60,366 nt of DNA from Enhygromyxa salina (GCF_002994615.1 NZ_PVNK01000188.1:1-60366), one strand, 5' to 3'; counted from the stretch's first letter, positions 46,624 through 56,434 are shown. Numbers and translations: made by a program. Notes: a model not told the origin generated them from the letters alone.

Positions 46624-48732
46624 TCAGCTCCCAGGGCTCGCGCCTGCGAGGGCGGACTCGATGAAGTCGAAGCGTGCTTGCCAGGCCTCGACGATCCGGG
46701 CCTGACCCTCGACGTGGTGGCCCTGGCCTTCGACCTCGAGGTAGGTGACGGGCTTGCCGAGGGCCTCGGCGGCGGTCACGAACGCGCGCGAGCCCTCGAC
46801 CGGGACTCGCCAGTCGTTGCCGCCGTGGAGCAAGAAGATCGGGGCGTCGAGGCGATCGACGTGGTTGATCGGGCTGCGCTCGCGGAGCCGTTCGAGGTCT
46901 TCGGGGACCTTGGGATCCCCGGCCTCGAGCACGACCCAGTCCGGGATGTTGGTCGCGTCGTGGAACGCGACGATGTCCGAGAACCCGGCCTCGGCGAGGC
47001 CGAAGGCGAAGCGGTAGGCCTCGTCGCGCCCCTTGGTCTCGGGCGGGAAGGTCATCGCCCGCATGGTCGCGTAGCCGCCGTGGCTGCGGCCGTAGACGCC
47101 GATCCGCGCCGCGGGCACGCCGAGCTCGGCCTCGATGAAGCGCGCGACCCAAAACAGATCCACGATCTCGTCGCCGCCGAGGTCGCGGTCGTTGAGCGCC
47201 GCGAAGGCCTTGCCGAACCCGCTCGAGCCCCGGACCGAGGGCGAGACGACGGTGATCCCGGCCGCGCACAGGATGTGGTCGTAGCGGGTCCAGCTGTTGT
47301 CGCCGCCGTAGAACGAGCGGACCATGGCCACGGCCTGGCTTTCGCTCGGTGGTTGTCGAGGCCGGAGCACGAAGGCGTGCAGCTGCCGGTCATCGAAGGT
47401 CGGGATCGTCACGGCCTCGGGCTCGCAGCGGACCAGCTCGGCCTCGAGCGTGGGCGCGAGCCGGATCAGGGGGTCGTTGCGCAGCTCGAGCTCGCCGGTC
47501 TGGCGCCCGCTTGGGTGGGAGAAGCTGGCGAGGTTGGCCTCGTAGACCTTGTCGGGCGCCTCCTGCGACCAGACCGCGCGAGCCTCGTGACCGTCGAGGA
47601 GCTCGACCTTGCCCGGGACCTCGGCCCGACCGAGGACGGCGCCCTCGTGCGCGTCGATCATCTCGAGGGTGCTGCCGGCCGGGGTCCCGTGGGCCACGAG
47701 CACGCCGTCGGAGCCGTCGACGCGCAGGTGGACGGCGCCGAGCAGCTGCTGGTTATGTTCGGTCAGGCGCCGGGTCTTGCGGGTCCGGCGTGACCAGCTG
47801 TAGACGTCGCCGTAGCCGTCTTCGTTGGAGGTGTAGAGCAGGTGCTCGTCGTCGACCCAGCCGTCGAGCAAGCTCGGCGTGCTGCGCTGGATCTTGACGT
47901 CGGTGATCGCCTTGGCCTGCGGTCGCTCCTTGCGCAGATCGACCTCGACGATCTGCACGCGCTTGCGGTCGCCCTCGACCTGGGCCGCGAAGTAGACCTG
48001 CTCGTTGTCCGGTGAAAAGCGCGGCGTCGACCAGGTGAAGGTCAGCGCCGGGCTGTCGCAGACGACCTCCTGGTCGCCGAGCTTGGCCTTGGGATCGCTC
48101 GGGTCGAGGAGCCGCAGGCAGGTCCGGTAGGGCGCCTGTTGGCCGCTGCGCGCGAGGTAGGCGATCTTCGTCTCGTCCTCGGACATGCCCCAGCCATAGA
48201 CGTAGTCGGCGTGGGTGATCTGCTCGGGCTCCCGCTCGTTGGCTGGGGCGCGCATGTCGAGGCGCCAGAGGTTCATCTGCTCGTCGTTGTTGGCGTCGGC
48301 GTGGAGCCACAAGCTCTCGCTCGGCGCGTGCATCCGGACGCCCCACAGGCTCCGCGTCGACCAGTCGACCTCGGTCACCGCCTCGCCGCCGTCGAGCTCG
48401 AGCGGGGCGATCTCGCTCGCGCTCGCGCCCGGCAGCGGGACCGAGCGCAGCACGTAGCGATCGCCGGTCTCCATGTAGAACATGCGACCGTGCTCGAGCG
48501 TGGGCTCGAAGCGCGAGTAGGGGAAGCCCTCGAGGAAGGGCGCGAGGTCGAGCTCGCGGTCGAGGAAGCTGACGACCGTCGGGCTCGGCGGCTCGAGCTG
48601 CTCGCCCAGCTCACCCTCGGCGGGCTCGGCCGTGGGGTAGGGCCTCGCCTGCTTGGGTGGCGTGCAGGCGAGCAGCGGGGCGACCAGGGCCAGCGCCAGG
48701 GATCCGGTGAGGGTGCGAGCGACGCTCGGCAT
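46624..48732 (-). CDS. S9-family (prolyl oligopeptidase-type) serine peptidase lipoprotein
   Basis: A 702-residue protein; the ATG at 48732 leads to a signal peptide with lipobox LLAC (about residue 23). A beta-propeller region (~70-430) shows repeated W/Y-D-x-G-blade patterns. The C-terminal alpha/beta-hydrolase carries the catalytic Ser in GRSHGGY (~549), Asp in GGNDWRVP (~639) and His in GQGHHVEG (~670). Acyl-peptide hydrolase or dipeptidyl-peptidase-like activity outside the cytoplasm is likely. The specific substrate is unknown. Confidence 0.88.
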   Translation of the reverse strand: MPSVARTLTGSLALALVAPLLACTPPKQARPYPTAEPAEGELGEQLEPPSPTVVSFLDRELDLAPFLEGFPYSRFEPTLEHGRMFYMETGDRYVLRSVPLPGASASEIAPLELDGGEAVTEVDWSTRSLWGVRMHAPSESLWLHADANNDEQMNLWRLDMRAPANEREPEQITHADYVYGWGMSEDETKIAYLARSGQQAPYRTCLRLLDPSDPKAKLGDQEVVCDSPALTFTWSTPRFSPDNEQVYFAAQVEGDRKRVQIVEVDLRKERPQAKAITDVKIQRSTPSLLDGWVDDEHLLYTSNEDGYGDVYSWSRRTRKTRRLTEHNQQLLGAVHLRVDGSDGVLVAHGTPAGSTLEMIDAHEGAVLGRAEVPGKVELLDGHEARAVWSQEAPDKVYEANLASFSHPSGRQTGELELRNDPLIRLAPTLEAELVRCEPEAVTIPTFDDRQLHAFVLRPRQPPSESQAVAMVRSFYGGDNSWTRYDHILCAAGITVVSPSVRGSSGFGKAFAALNDRDLGGDEIVDLFWVARFIEAELGVPAARIGVYGRSHGGYATMRAMTFPPETKGRDEAYRFAFGLAEAGFSDIVAFHDATNIPDWVVLEAGDPKVPEDLERLRERSPINHVDRLDAPIFLLHGGNDWRVPVEGSRAFVTAAEALGKPVTYLEVEGQGHHVEGQARIVEAWQARFDFIESALAGASPGS

Positions 48733-48863
48733 GCTCCATCGGACCACCTGCTCGCGCGAGCGTCAACGACTCCGGCCAGCGGCCTGCAATCCTCGCATGC
48801 GGTGAACCTGCCCGCGCCCGCGGGTGTGTTCAGCTTCGGGGGTCTCAGCGCACGGTTCAATAT

Positions 48864-48887
48864 TTGGGCTTGGGCTTGGGCTTGGGC
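48864..48887. repeat. Four tandem copies of TTGGGC
   Basis: A perfect 6-bp repeat in the 230-bp gap between the peptidase start and the membrane protein start. An open frame translates it as Leu-Gly repeats, so an apparent 5' extension of the next gene is probably spurious. Confidence 0.8.
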
Positions 48888-48962
48888 CCGGCGCCGCCGC
48901 CGGCTCGGCGCTGTCGAGATCCGCGTGGCAAGCTGCAAAGCAGCTGCGGGGCCAAAAATAAA

Positions 48963-51872
48963 GTGCTATTTGCGGTCTTCGTGCTGCGACCGACCGACGA
49001 GGATCGCGGGCCCACGCGGATCCCGGCCCGAGCCTGGACCTGGCTCGCGCTCGGCGTCGCGGTGCTCGTGCTCGTGTTTGGCGGCCAGCTCGGGCGCTGG
49101 ATCGGCTTCGCGCTGGTCCTCGCCCTCGGGCCGAGCCTCGCGGCGCCGCTCGTGCGGCTGCCGATGATCGCCGATCGACGCGAGCAGATCGGGCGCTGGC
49201 TCCCGCTCCTGCTCGTGCTCGGGCTCGCGGCCGCGCTGCTCGGTGATCTCGCCCTCGGTCGCCCGCCGGCCTCGCGCGATCACGGGATCCATTATTTTCA
49301 GACCAAGATCCTGGTCGACGAGCTGATCCCGCATGGCCAGCTGATCGGCTTCTCGGACCGCCTCAACACCGGCTACCCCTTCGGCGACTCCTACCCGGTG
49401 CTCGGCTACCTGATCACCGGCGCCGCCAACTTGCTGAGCTTCGGGCTGATCTCGCTCCGGACCAGCTACGCCTGGGGGCTGCTCGCGATCTGGGCGCTGG
49501 CGCTGGCCGCCGTGTGGTGGCTGGCCTCGACGATCGCTCGCGAGCTGCGCGGCGAGCCGATCGAGGACGCAACCCCGCCCGCGCTGGCCGAGCTCCTCGA
49601 TCCGCGCTGGGCCGGGGCGCTGGCCGCGATCGCGTGGCTGATCGACCCGGGCGCGAGTCGCGAGGGCGGCTGGAACTATTTGATGTTCCACGGCGTGTGG
49701 CCGCAGCTGCTGTCGAGCGCGCTGTGGATCGCCTCGCTGCCAGCGACCTGGGTCGCGCTGCGTCGCCCGAGCCCGCGCTCGCTCGGGTTCGCCGCGTTGC
49801 TGCTCGGGGCCAGCGTGCTCGCCCACCCCTTCGGGATGCTGACGGCGGCGACCTCGGCGGTCGGGTGGCCGCTCGTGCTGTGGGCGACGGGGGCGATGCG
49901 CAAGCTCCCGGCCGGGCAGATCCGCTGGGGCCTCGTCATCCACGCGCTCGCGGGCCTGGTCTGCCTTGGCTGGGTCGTCACCTTCCTCGCGAGCGCGGGC
50001 TCGATGGCGCGCTCCCCGGTCCCGTGGAAGCCGCTCGGGGCGCTGGCCACGGAGCTGCTCGCGGGCGAGCTGTTTCGTGACTACCGGGCCTGGGTCGGCC
50101 CGCTGACGGTCGTCGGGATGATCGTCGCGATCCGGCGGGGCCGGGCGATGGCGTGGCTCGGGCTCGGGCTGGTCTGCGCGCTGCTGGTGCTCGGCTCCGA
50201 GGCCTCGATCACGGTCCTGCGCCTCGACCTGGTCGTGAGCTCGTTCAAGAACCTGCAGTTCCCGCGCTACTCGATCGCGCTCAAGCCGGTCCTCTACGCC
50301 TTCGCCGGGGTCGGCGGCGCGGTGTTGGTGGCGCGGCTGCGGGCGATCCCCGACCGCGATCACCCGGCCGCGGGCGCCGAGCGTGGGCGGCCGATCGCCG
50401 GGCGCCTGATCGCCTCGCTGTGTCTGGCCCCGCTCGTGGTCGGCATCGTCGACGACGCGGGCCGCCTGGTCCCGCGCCCGGTCGGGGGCGTCGAGGTGCT
50501 CGAGGGCTCGCCGCACGCCGCCGTCGAGCAGGCCCTCGCCGAGACCCTCGTCGCCGAGGCCGAGCTGCTCGCGGCCGAGGACGAGCCGCGCCCGATGACC
50601 GTCGCGTTCCTGCGCCTGGGCATGGGCGGCGGGACCTACCCCTTGTTCGCGATCACCGACGCCGACGCCAAGCTGGTCATGGACGGCCACATCCCGGCCG
50701 TGAACTACAAGTATCAGGTCCGGCGGCGCGGCCCCGGGGCCCTGCGCCTGATGGGCGTGACCCACGTGATCTACGACCGCCCGCTCACGCGCAGCGCCGA
50801 CGACAAGCGCCTCGCCCAGACCGTCGAGGTCGTCGGCGAGTTTGGGGTCTGGACGCTGGCGCGGCTCGGGCCCGGGGCCGAGGGCGAGGCCTACGTCAAC
50901 GGCTACGTCGCCAGCGGCGAGCTCGACGAGCTCGGGGTCGAAGTTCGTCGAGAGTTCGAGGCGCGGGTCGTCGTCGAGGCCGGCGGTCGCGGTCGCGTCG
51001 ACCTGCCGATCGGCCCCTACCGCAAGTGGTCGGCGGTCCGCGACGACGGGTCAACGCTCGAGCTCGGGGCGACCGCGCTCGCGCGCGGGGTCCCGGGGAT
51101 GAAGGTGCCCTTCGCCGAGCCCGGCGCGGTGACCCTCGACTACCGCACGCCCGCCCGCGAGCGCGCCGCGATGTGGGTCAGCCTGATCTCGATCGTGTTG
51201 CTGCTCGGGGCGATGGTCTCGACGCGCGAGCTGCAGCTGGCCGAGCGCCACCAGTCACGGCGGGTAAGCAACATCTCCTGGGGCCTGGGCCTCGCGACCT
51301 TCGCGGTGATCCTGACCGGCGGCTACTTTCGTCAGGAGCGCAAGCTCGCCGACACCTGGGCGCGGGTCGTCGCGGACCACATGAGCTCCGCGCGCCTCGC
51401 CTCTGGCCGCAAGCTGCGCTTTCGCCAGGACCTCGTCGACGCGGGCGCCTACACGGTCACGCGCTCGACGACCGACGGCTGTGACGGGACCCTCGGCAAG
51501 GACGCGATGGCCGGGTGCATGCAGGCCGACGGCCGCCCGCGCAAGGCGATGGCCTTCCGCGCCCCCTACCTGTACCGCTGCCTCCGCGTGCGGGTGCCCG
51601 CGCGCGGGACCCTCGACATCGAGCTCGAGGGGCTGCGCGAGGGCGACGACCTCGCCGGCTTCTTCGTCCGCTCGGGTCGAAATTTCGACGGCCTGACCCT
51701 GCGCATGCCCGGCCAGGCCGAGCCCTACGCCCCCGCCGGTCAGCACAAGCGCCAGCACTTCCACGTCACCGCCGAGGCCCGCGGCAGCGCAAACACGATC
51801 GAGCTGCGCAACGAGCTCGGCCACGATCAGAACCTGTGCTTCGCGCTCGCGGCCGTCGAAAAAGACGACTAG
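48963..51872 (+). CDS. Large multi-spanning membrane protein with C-terminal soluble domain
   Basis: A 969-residue protein from a GTG at 48963; the GTG at 48981 is an alternative. About ten hydrophobic helices lie in the first ~480 residues, then a soluble region (~480-740), one or two helices (~765-830), and a C-terminal region with a likely beta fold and Cys pairs. An early acidic SRDHGIHYFQ loop and a long outer domain resemble YfhO-like or 6-pyruvoyl-tetrahydropterin-synthase-related membrane proteins (GT-C-like). Function not assigned. Its TAG stop is the CTAG end of the 166-bp element (copy 3). Confidence 0.7.
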   Translation: MLFAVFVLRPTDEDRGPTRIPARAWTWLALGVAVLVLVFGGQLGRWIGFALVLALGPSLAAPLVRLPMIADRREQIGRWLPLLLVLGLAAALLGDLALGRPPASRDHGIHYFQTKILVDELIPHGQLIGFSDRLNTGYPFGDSYPVLGYLITGAANLLSFGLISLRTSYAWGLLAIWALALAAVWWLASTIARELRGEPIEDATPPALAELLDPRWAGALAAIAWLIDPGASREGGWNYLMFHGVWPQLLSSALWIASLPATWVALRRPSPRSLGFAALLLGASVLAHPFGMLTAATSAVGWPLVLWATGAMRKLPAGQIRWGLVIHALAGLVCLGWVVTFLASAGSMARSPVPWKPLGALATELLAGELFRDYRAWVGPLTVVGMIVAIRRGRAMAWLGLGLVCALLVLGSEASITVLRLDLVVSSFKNLQFPRYSIALKPVLYAFAGVGGAVLVARLRAIPDRDHPAAGAERGRPIAGRLIASLCLAPLVVGIVDDAGRLVPRPVGGVEVLEGSPHAAVEQALAETLVAEAELLAAEDEPRPMTVAFLRLGMGGGTYPLFAITDADAKLVMDGHIPAVNYKYQVRRRGPGALRLMGVTHVIYDRPLTRSADDKRLAQTVEVVGEFGVWTLARLGPGAEGEAYVNGYVASGELDELGVEVRREFEARVVVEAGGRGRVDLPIGPYRKWSAVRDDGSTLELGATALARGVPGMKVPFAEPGAVTLDYRTPARERAAMWVSLISIVLLLGAMVSTRELQLAERHQSRRVSNISWGLGLATFAVILTGGYFRQERKLADTWARVVADHMSSARLASGRKLRFRQDLVDAGAYTVTRSTTDGCDGTLGKDAMAGCMQADGRPRKAMAFRAPYLYRCLRVRVPARGTLDIELEGLREGDDLAGFFVRSGRNFDGLTLRMPGQAEPYAPAGQHKRQHFHVTAEARGSANTIELRNELGHDQNLCFALAAVEKDD

Positions 51873-52034
51873 CAGCCCGGGGTGCAATGCATCGTGTCGC
51901 CTCGCGCCGGAATCTTCGCCGAGGGCGCGAAGCCAAAACGCCGCTGTACCGGGCGTACTGCAAGTTTTGGCGACAAAGCCCTCGGCGAAGAGGCCAAGCG
52001 AGGCGGCGCGAGGCATTGCACCCCGGGCTGCTAG
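51869..52034. mobile_element. 166-bp CTAG-flanked inverted-repeat element (copy 3)
   Basis: Same orientation as copy 1. CTAG ends at 51869-51872 and 52031-52034. The left CTAG is the stop codon of the large membrane protein gene. It lies 81 bp from copy 4, the intervening sequence being partly a family A fragment. Confidence 0.92.
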
Positions 52035-52055
52035 CGAAGCTCATCCTCGCCCTCC

Positions 52056-52110
52056 GAGTGACCGGTCGCTTGCGGCCGTGCGTGGCAGCGTCGCTGACGC
52101 CTGTGGGGGT
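52056..52110. repeat. Family A fragment between two elements
   Basis: cgagtgaccggtcgct, tgcggccgtgcgtggca and ctgtgggggtc match the 134-bp unit in left-end orientation. The rest of 52035-52115 is unassigned. Confidence 0.65.
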
Positions 52111-52115
52111 CATGG

Positions 52116-52281
52116 CTAGCAGCCCGGGGTGCAATGCATCGTGTCGCCTCGCGTCGGAATGTTCGCCGAGGGCGCGAAGCCAAAACGCCGCTGTACCGGG
52201 CGTACTGCAAGTTTTGGCGACAAAGCCCTCGGCGAAGAGGCCAAGCGAGGCGGCGCGAGGCATTGCACCCCGGGCTGCTAG
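52116..52281. mobile_element. 166-bp CTAG-flanked inverted-repeat element (copy 4)
   Basis: Same orientation as copies 1 and 3. CTAG at 52116-52119 and 52278-52281; the right one is the stop codon of the converging transporter gene. Internal sequence is nearly identical to copy 3 with a few substitutions (cgtcggaatgttc against cgccggaatcttc). Confidence 0.92.
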
Positions 52282-54998
52282 TCCTGGCGGTCTCGCCTGC
52301 GCTGGATCAGCATCGAGATCGTCGGCACCGCCAGCAGTGAGGCGACCGCCGTCGAGAGGATCCCGATCACCGCGAGCTGTCCGATCGTCCGCAGCCCGCC
52401 GCTGTCGGCGACCAAGAACGCCCCGAAGCCGACGGCCGTGGTCATCGTCGCCGCGAGGATCGCCCGGCCGCTCTCGTCGACCGAGCGGTGGAGGCCGGTC
52501 TTGGTGCTGTCCTCGCGCCGGATCGCCGCCGTCAGGTACACGCCGTTGTCGACCCCGATGCCGAGGATCGCGGGCAGGATCGGGACATTGAACAGGCTCA
52601 GCTTGAGCCCGAAGGTGCCGAGGATCCCGAAGGTCCACCAAAACGCGAGCGCGAGCGGGGCGATCGTGATCAGCGTCTGGCCGATGCTGCGGACCTGCCA
52701 AAACACCAGCGCCGCGATGATCAAGACCGCCATCCCGATCACGACCGGCCACTCGTCCTCGAGGATGGTGAAGATCGCCGCGTAGACCGTCGGCTCGCCC
52801 GCGAAGGCCCCGTTGCCCTCGCTGTAGGTCTGGGTCTCGGCCATGAACTCGATGCCCGTGAAGATGTCGGCGGCGTCGTAGTTGGGGTAGGCGAAGAGCC
52901 CCCAGCTGCCGTCCTCTCCGCGGAGCTTGCCGATCGCCTCGGGCGGCAGGTCCTCGGGCCCGAACGGCTCGGCCTCGAGCATGCGCTTGAGGATCTTGCC
53001 GTCCTCGGGGTCGAGCACAGCGGGCGCGGCGGGGTCTCGAGGGCCGTCGCCCTCAGCCACCGAAGGCGCCTCGGGGGGCGCTTCATCAGGCGCACTCACC
53101 ACGCCTTCGCCTTCGCCTTCGCCTTCGCCTTCATCCTCGACCTCGACCTCGGCGGCGTCGTCACCGGTCTCCTCGCCGGTCTCCTCGCCGGTCTCCTCGC
53201 CGCCCTCGAAGGCCTCGAACTCGCCCCACTCGTCGTCGGGCTGATCCCAGCCGTCGTCGATCTCGGCCGGGTCCTTGCCCTCGAGCCGAGCCCAGGTGCC
53301 GGGGCTCCAGTCCGCGGTCAGCTCGGCGATCCGCGCGCGGCGGGCGACCTGGTCGACCGACTTGGGCGGCATCAAGCTGGGCGCCGCGACGAGCTCGGCG
53401 ACGCGGGTCTCCTCGGCCTCGACGTGCCGGGCGTGGCGCTTGATCGCCTTGGCGTGGACCCGCTCGAGCTCGGCGTAGTCCGGGACCGAGAGCACGCTGG
53501 CGTGGACGTCGCGGCCGAGGATGTCAGAGATCAAGAACACGTCGGCCTCGGTCTTGGCCCGGCTCTGGTCGCTCTGGAGCGGCCGACTGCTGCGCTCGAA
53601 GCCGTCCTCGGACATGTGGTGGACGCCCTTGAAGGAGGCCGCGGTCAGCAGCGCGACGGCGGCGAAGATCAGCCCCGGTCGGGCCAGGAGCGCGCGCGTG
53701 CCCGAGCCGATCCCGCCCGGCGGCATGTGCCGGGCCGGCTTGACCCCGACGAGGGCGAGCAGCGCCGGGTAGATCGTGACCATCGCCAGGAGGCACAGCG
53801 CGACGCCGAAGCCGGCGATGACCCCAAACTCGCCGAAGGCCGGAAACTCCGAGGTCGCCATGACCACGAACGCGCTCGCGGTCGTGCTTGACGCGATCAG
53901 CAGCGGCGCGATCACGGCCTGGAACGCGCGGCGGATGCTCTGCTCGCTGTCGTGGGATTGGCGCTCGCGCCGGGCCCGAGTGAGGAAGTGGATCCCGGCG
54001 TCGATGCCGATGCCCATCACGACCGAGGAGATCAAGCTCGTGATCGCGTTGAGGTGCCCGAGCGCCAGCTGGGTGGCGCCGAGCGACCAGGTCACCCCGC
54101 ACAGCAGCGGGATCAGCAAGGTCACGACCGCCCGCCACGAACGGAACAGCACGTAGAGGACCAGGATCACCCCGAACAGCGCGACGGCGCCGCTGCGGAC
54201 CATGTCGCCGGCGATGATCTCGCGCTCCATCGCCTTGTTGACGTAGGGGCCGACGAGGTTGATCCGGACGCCAGCGTCGCGCCAGGGGCCGTCGCGGGCG
54301 AAGATCTCGTCGACGCGCTCGGTCATCTGCGCGCTGACCTCGACGGCGAAGTCGAGGTCGGCCGAGCTGCCGTCGGGGCGCAAGAACAGGACCAGCGCGT
54401 CGATGCCCTCGCGCTCGTAGTAGTCCCTGAACCCGGTCTGCTCGACGACCGCGTCGCGCTTTTGATCGATGAAGGCCTGGAGGGCGGCGGGCGCCTCGGG
54501 GTCCGGCGCCTCGATGCACACGTCCGGCGCGACCGAGCAAAACTCGTAGTGTTGCCAGGCCTCGACGCGCTCGACGAGCGTGTCCATCTCGGGCTCGTCG
54601 AGGTAGTAGATCGCGTGCTCGATGAAGAAGCTGCTCTCGAGCCGGTGGTCGACCTCGGTCAGCATCGGCTCGTCCGCGAGCTCCTCGGCGATCGCGTCGG
54701 CGAGGGCGTGGCGAGCCTCGATCGGGCCACCTTGGATGACCACGTTGATCGAGCCGACCGCCCCGAAGTTGGCCTCGACCTGCTCGAGGGTGCGCACGAC
54801 CTCGTGGTCGCCGGGCAGCAGCGCCCGCAGATCACTGTCGATCTCGAGCTGTGACGCGAGCCAGCCCGCGACCGCCGTCAGCACCAAGCCGAGGGCGAGC
54901 ACGACCAGGTGGTGGCGGATGATCTGCTCGATCCACCAGTCGCGCAGTCGGTGGGCCCAGCTGACGGCGTTTGAGCGGGCGTGGGGCGGCGCGGTCAA
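52278..54998 (-). CDS. MMPL/RND-family transporter
   Basis: A 906-residue protein from a TTG at 54998 (no better start is seen). It has the RND layout: a helix (~29-49), a large outer loop, a block of five helices (~268-420) with GIGIDAGIHF, another helix and loop, and a second block (~750-895) with GIGVDNGVYL. The GxGxDxG motifs are characteristic. Acidic residues (VEVEDEGEGEGEGEG) lie in the second outer loop. It probably exports a lipid or hydrophobic molecule. No adaptor or outer-membrane partner is adjacent. Stop codon is in the CTAG of element copy 4. Confidence 0.88.
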   Translation of the reverse strand: MTAPPHARSNAVSWAHRLRDWWIEQIIRHHLVVLALGLVLTAVAGWLASQLEIDSDLRALLPGDHEVVRTLEQVEANFGAVGSINVVIQGGPIEARHALADAIAEELADEPMLTEVDHRLESSFFIEHAIYYLDEPEMDTLVERVEAWQHYEFCSVAPDVCIEAPDPEAPAALQAFIDQKRDAVVEQTGFRDYYEREGIDALVLFLRPDGSSADLDFAVEVSAQMTERVDEIFARDGPWRDAGVRINLVGPYVNKAMEREIIAGDMVRSGAVALFGVILVLYVLFRSWRAVVTLLIPLLCGVTWSLGATQLALGHLNAITSLISSVVMGIGIDAGIHFLTRARRERQSHDSEQSIRRAFQAVIAPLLIASSTTASAFVVMATSEFPAFGEFGVIAGFGVALCLLAMVTIYPALLALVGVKPARHMPPGGIGSGTRALLARPGLIFAAVALLTAASFKGVHHMSEDGFERSSRPLQSDQSRAKTEADVFLISDILGRDVHASVLSVPDYAELERVHAKAIKRHARHVEAEETRVAELVAAPSLMPPKSVDQVARRARIAELTADWSPGTWARLEGKDPAEIDDGWDQPDDEWGEFEAFEGGEETGEETGEETGDDAAEVEVEDEGEGEGEGEGVVSAPDEAPPEAPSVAEGDGPRDPAAPAVLDPEDGKILKRMLEAEPFGPEDLPPEAIGKLRGEDGSWGLFAYPNYDAADIFTGIEFMAETQTYSEGNGAFAGEPTVYAAIFTILEDEWPVVIGMAVLIIAALVFWQVRSIGQTLITIAPLALAFWWTFGILGTFGLKLSLFNVPILPAILGIGVDNGVYLTAAIRREDSTKTGLHRSVDESGRAILAATMTTAVGFGAFLVADSGGLRTIGQLAVIGILSTAVASLLAVPTISMLIQRRRDRQD

Positions 54999-55059
54999 GG
55001 GCCCCGGATGGTACAGGCGACCGGGCCCAGGGCCTAAACCCGGGCCCTAACCTGACGTC

Positions 55060-55596
55060 CTACACCATCGCAGAGTAGATTGCGTGGCGCCCGACACCGA
55101 TCCGCTCGAGCCGACCTTCTTTACACAAGACCCCGAGGTGGTGGCGCAAAACCTTGCGGTCGAGGCGGGTGTACTCGGCGATATCGTCGAGCGTCACGTC
55201 ACCGTTACCTTCGACGAAGGGCACGACCATGCGCGCGACCTCGTCGGTCTCGAGCCCGCCGTCGGCCGGGGCCTTGGGCTTCTTCTCGACGCTCGCGTCC
55301 GCGTCATCCGCGGGGCTCGCCTGTTCGTCGTCGGGACCGACGAGCGCCTCTTGAAGGATCTTGCGCTTGCGCTTGCGCGGGGTTTCGGGCTCGGGCTCGG
55401 GCTCTTGACCGAAGGCATCGCGCAGATCCCCGAGGGTGATCTTGGAGAACTGCGTCCACAGATCCCGCGCCTCGAGGAAGCCGACGAGCTCGGCGAGCTT
55501 GACGTCACCTGGGTTGCTCAGGCCCTTGAGGGTCTCGACCGCGCTGAGGCGCTCGAGCTCGTTGCGGCGGAGGGGAGGGTTGTCGTTGCCAGGCAT
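55060..55596 (-). CDS. Winged-helix-like regulator candidate
   Basis: A 178-residue protein; ATG at 55596 chosen because the upstream open frame (to 56463) is low complexity. The middle contains an acidic-basic linker (EPEPEPETPRKRKRKI), and the C-terminal ~60 residues resemble a winged helix: DDIAEYTRLDRKVLRHH (recognition helix), then LCKEGRLERIG and GRHAIYSAMV as the wing. It is divergent from nrdJ and separated by 838 bp, so control of that region is a possibility but unproven. Confidence 0.65.
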   Translation of the reverse strand: MPGNDNPPLRRNELERLSAVETLKGLSNPGDVKLAELVGFLEARDLWTQFSKITLGDLRDAFGQEPEPEPETPRKRKRKILQEALVGPDDEQASPADDADASVEKKPKAPADGGLETDEVARMVVPFVEGNGDVTLDDIAEYTRLDRKVLRHHLGVLCKEGRLERIGVGRHAIYSAMV

Positions 55597-56070
55597 TCTT
55601 GTCTCGGTCTCGATCGGCCGGCGCTCGGCAGAGCGCCCGTTCCGCGCGAGGCGGTGGAGAGGGCGCGCCACGAGGCGCGGTCCACACATTCGTGCCGGTG
55701 GTCCATCTCGTGACCACCCGACACCACGCCGACAGTGTGCGTCACCCCAGCCGTGATCGGCAACCCGTAGGTGAGCTAGGATCGTACTGGTCTTTCGATC
55801 ACTGTCGATCGCACCAGCGAGTGATGCGCGCAAAAGAGATCTCTCTTCGTGACAATCGTGCCACTCGGCCGGGGAGACCGCCCGGTCAGGCTGGGGACCA
55901 GCTGGGGATGGATCAGCTGGGGAGATCGGCCCGGATCCCCCACGCAAATCCGGGGCCAACGGAAGAAGTACACCTGGGTCGAACACCTGAGCAACGTTCA
56001 TCAAGCCACTCATCGCCTTCCTCCGCCTCGCCAGAACCCCGAAAAACGTACAATCCCACGAGCCGGAAAT

Positions 56071-56079
56071 TGTGGATAA
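56071..56079 (-). promoter_or_regulatory. Consensus DnaA box upstream of nrdJ
   Basis: TGTGGATAA is a perfect match (reverse strand TTATCCACA) to the DnaA box. DnaA controls nrdAB in E. coli, so a link between replication initiation and dNTP supply is plausible here. It is 45 bp upstream of the first NrdR-like palindrome. Confidence 0.55.
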
Positions 56080-56115
56080 GTCTCGTCCGGCATTCGCGCA
56101 GACTTCTTGCGGCAC

Positions 56116-56159
56116 ACCACATGTTGTGGTTGGGTGGGCCCCCGACCCCAACATGTGGG
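56116..56159. promoter_or_regulatory. Paired NrdR-like palindromes upstream of nrdJ
   Basis: ACCACATGTTGTGGT (56116-56130) is a perfect palindrome around a TGT centre. ACCCCAACATGTGGG (56145-56159) matches its reverse complement at 13 of 15 positions. The 14-bp gap is near the 15-16 bp typical of paired NrdR boxes, and the CACA-TGTG core fits. NrdR itself is not encoded here. The sites lie about 280 bp upstream of the nrdJ start. Confidence 0.5.
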
Positions 56160-56434
56160 CCGAGGGCTCGCCGCTCCCCCAAGGAGCTCCGCGTCCTCCT
56201 CGCCCGCCCGGTCGGCCCCTCCCAGGCAGCTCCTCCGCTCGTCTTCGCGCCTGCTCCGCCCCAGCAGGCCGCTCCGTCCGCTCCGCTCCGCCGACCCCCA
56301 ACAACCGAAAACAGCGCGACTCGCACCGAGTCGACGCTGTCGACAGCGGCCTGTCACAGGCCGTCACGGGGGCTTCGTCGGTCTTTTGTTCCCCTCGATC
56401 TCCGTTCACTCTCCGCCAAAGACACGCCGCGACC

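Larger units (their letters stand above)
55597..56434. other. Long intergenic region between the regulator and nrdJ
   Basis: No gene is supported here. Short frames are low complexity or out of register. It holds a 10-bp AGAGATCTCT palindrome (55835-55844), a DnaA box (56071-56079) and two NrdR-like palindromes (56116-56130, 56145-56159), listed separately. The part after 56160 is Pro/Ser-type GC-rich sequence with no motif I can name. I looked for a cobalamin riboswitch, given the B12-dependent enzyme, and saw none. Confidence 0.6.

Noticed and set aside
55597..56434. Cobalamin riboswitch upstream of the B12-dependent reductase
   Set aside because: No B12-box or characteristic P-loop sequence was seen.
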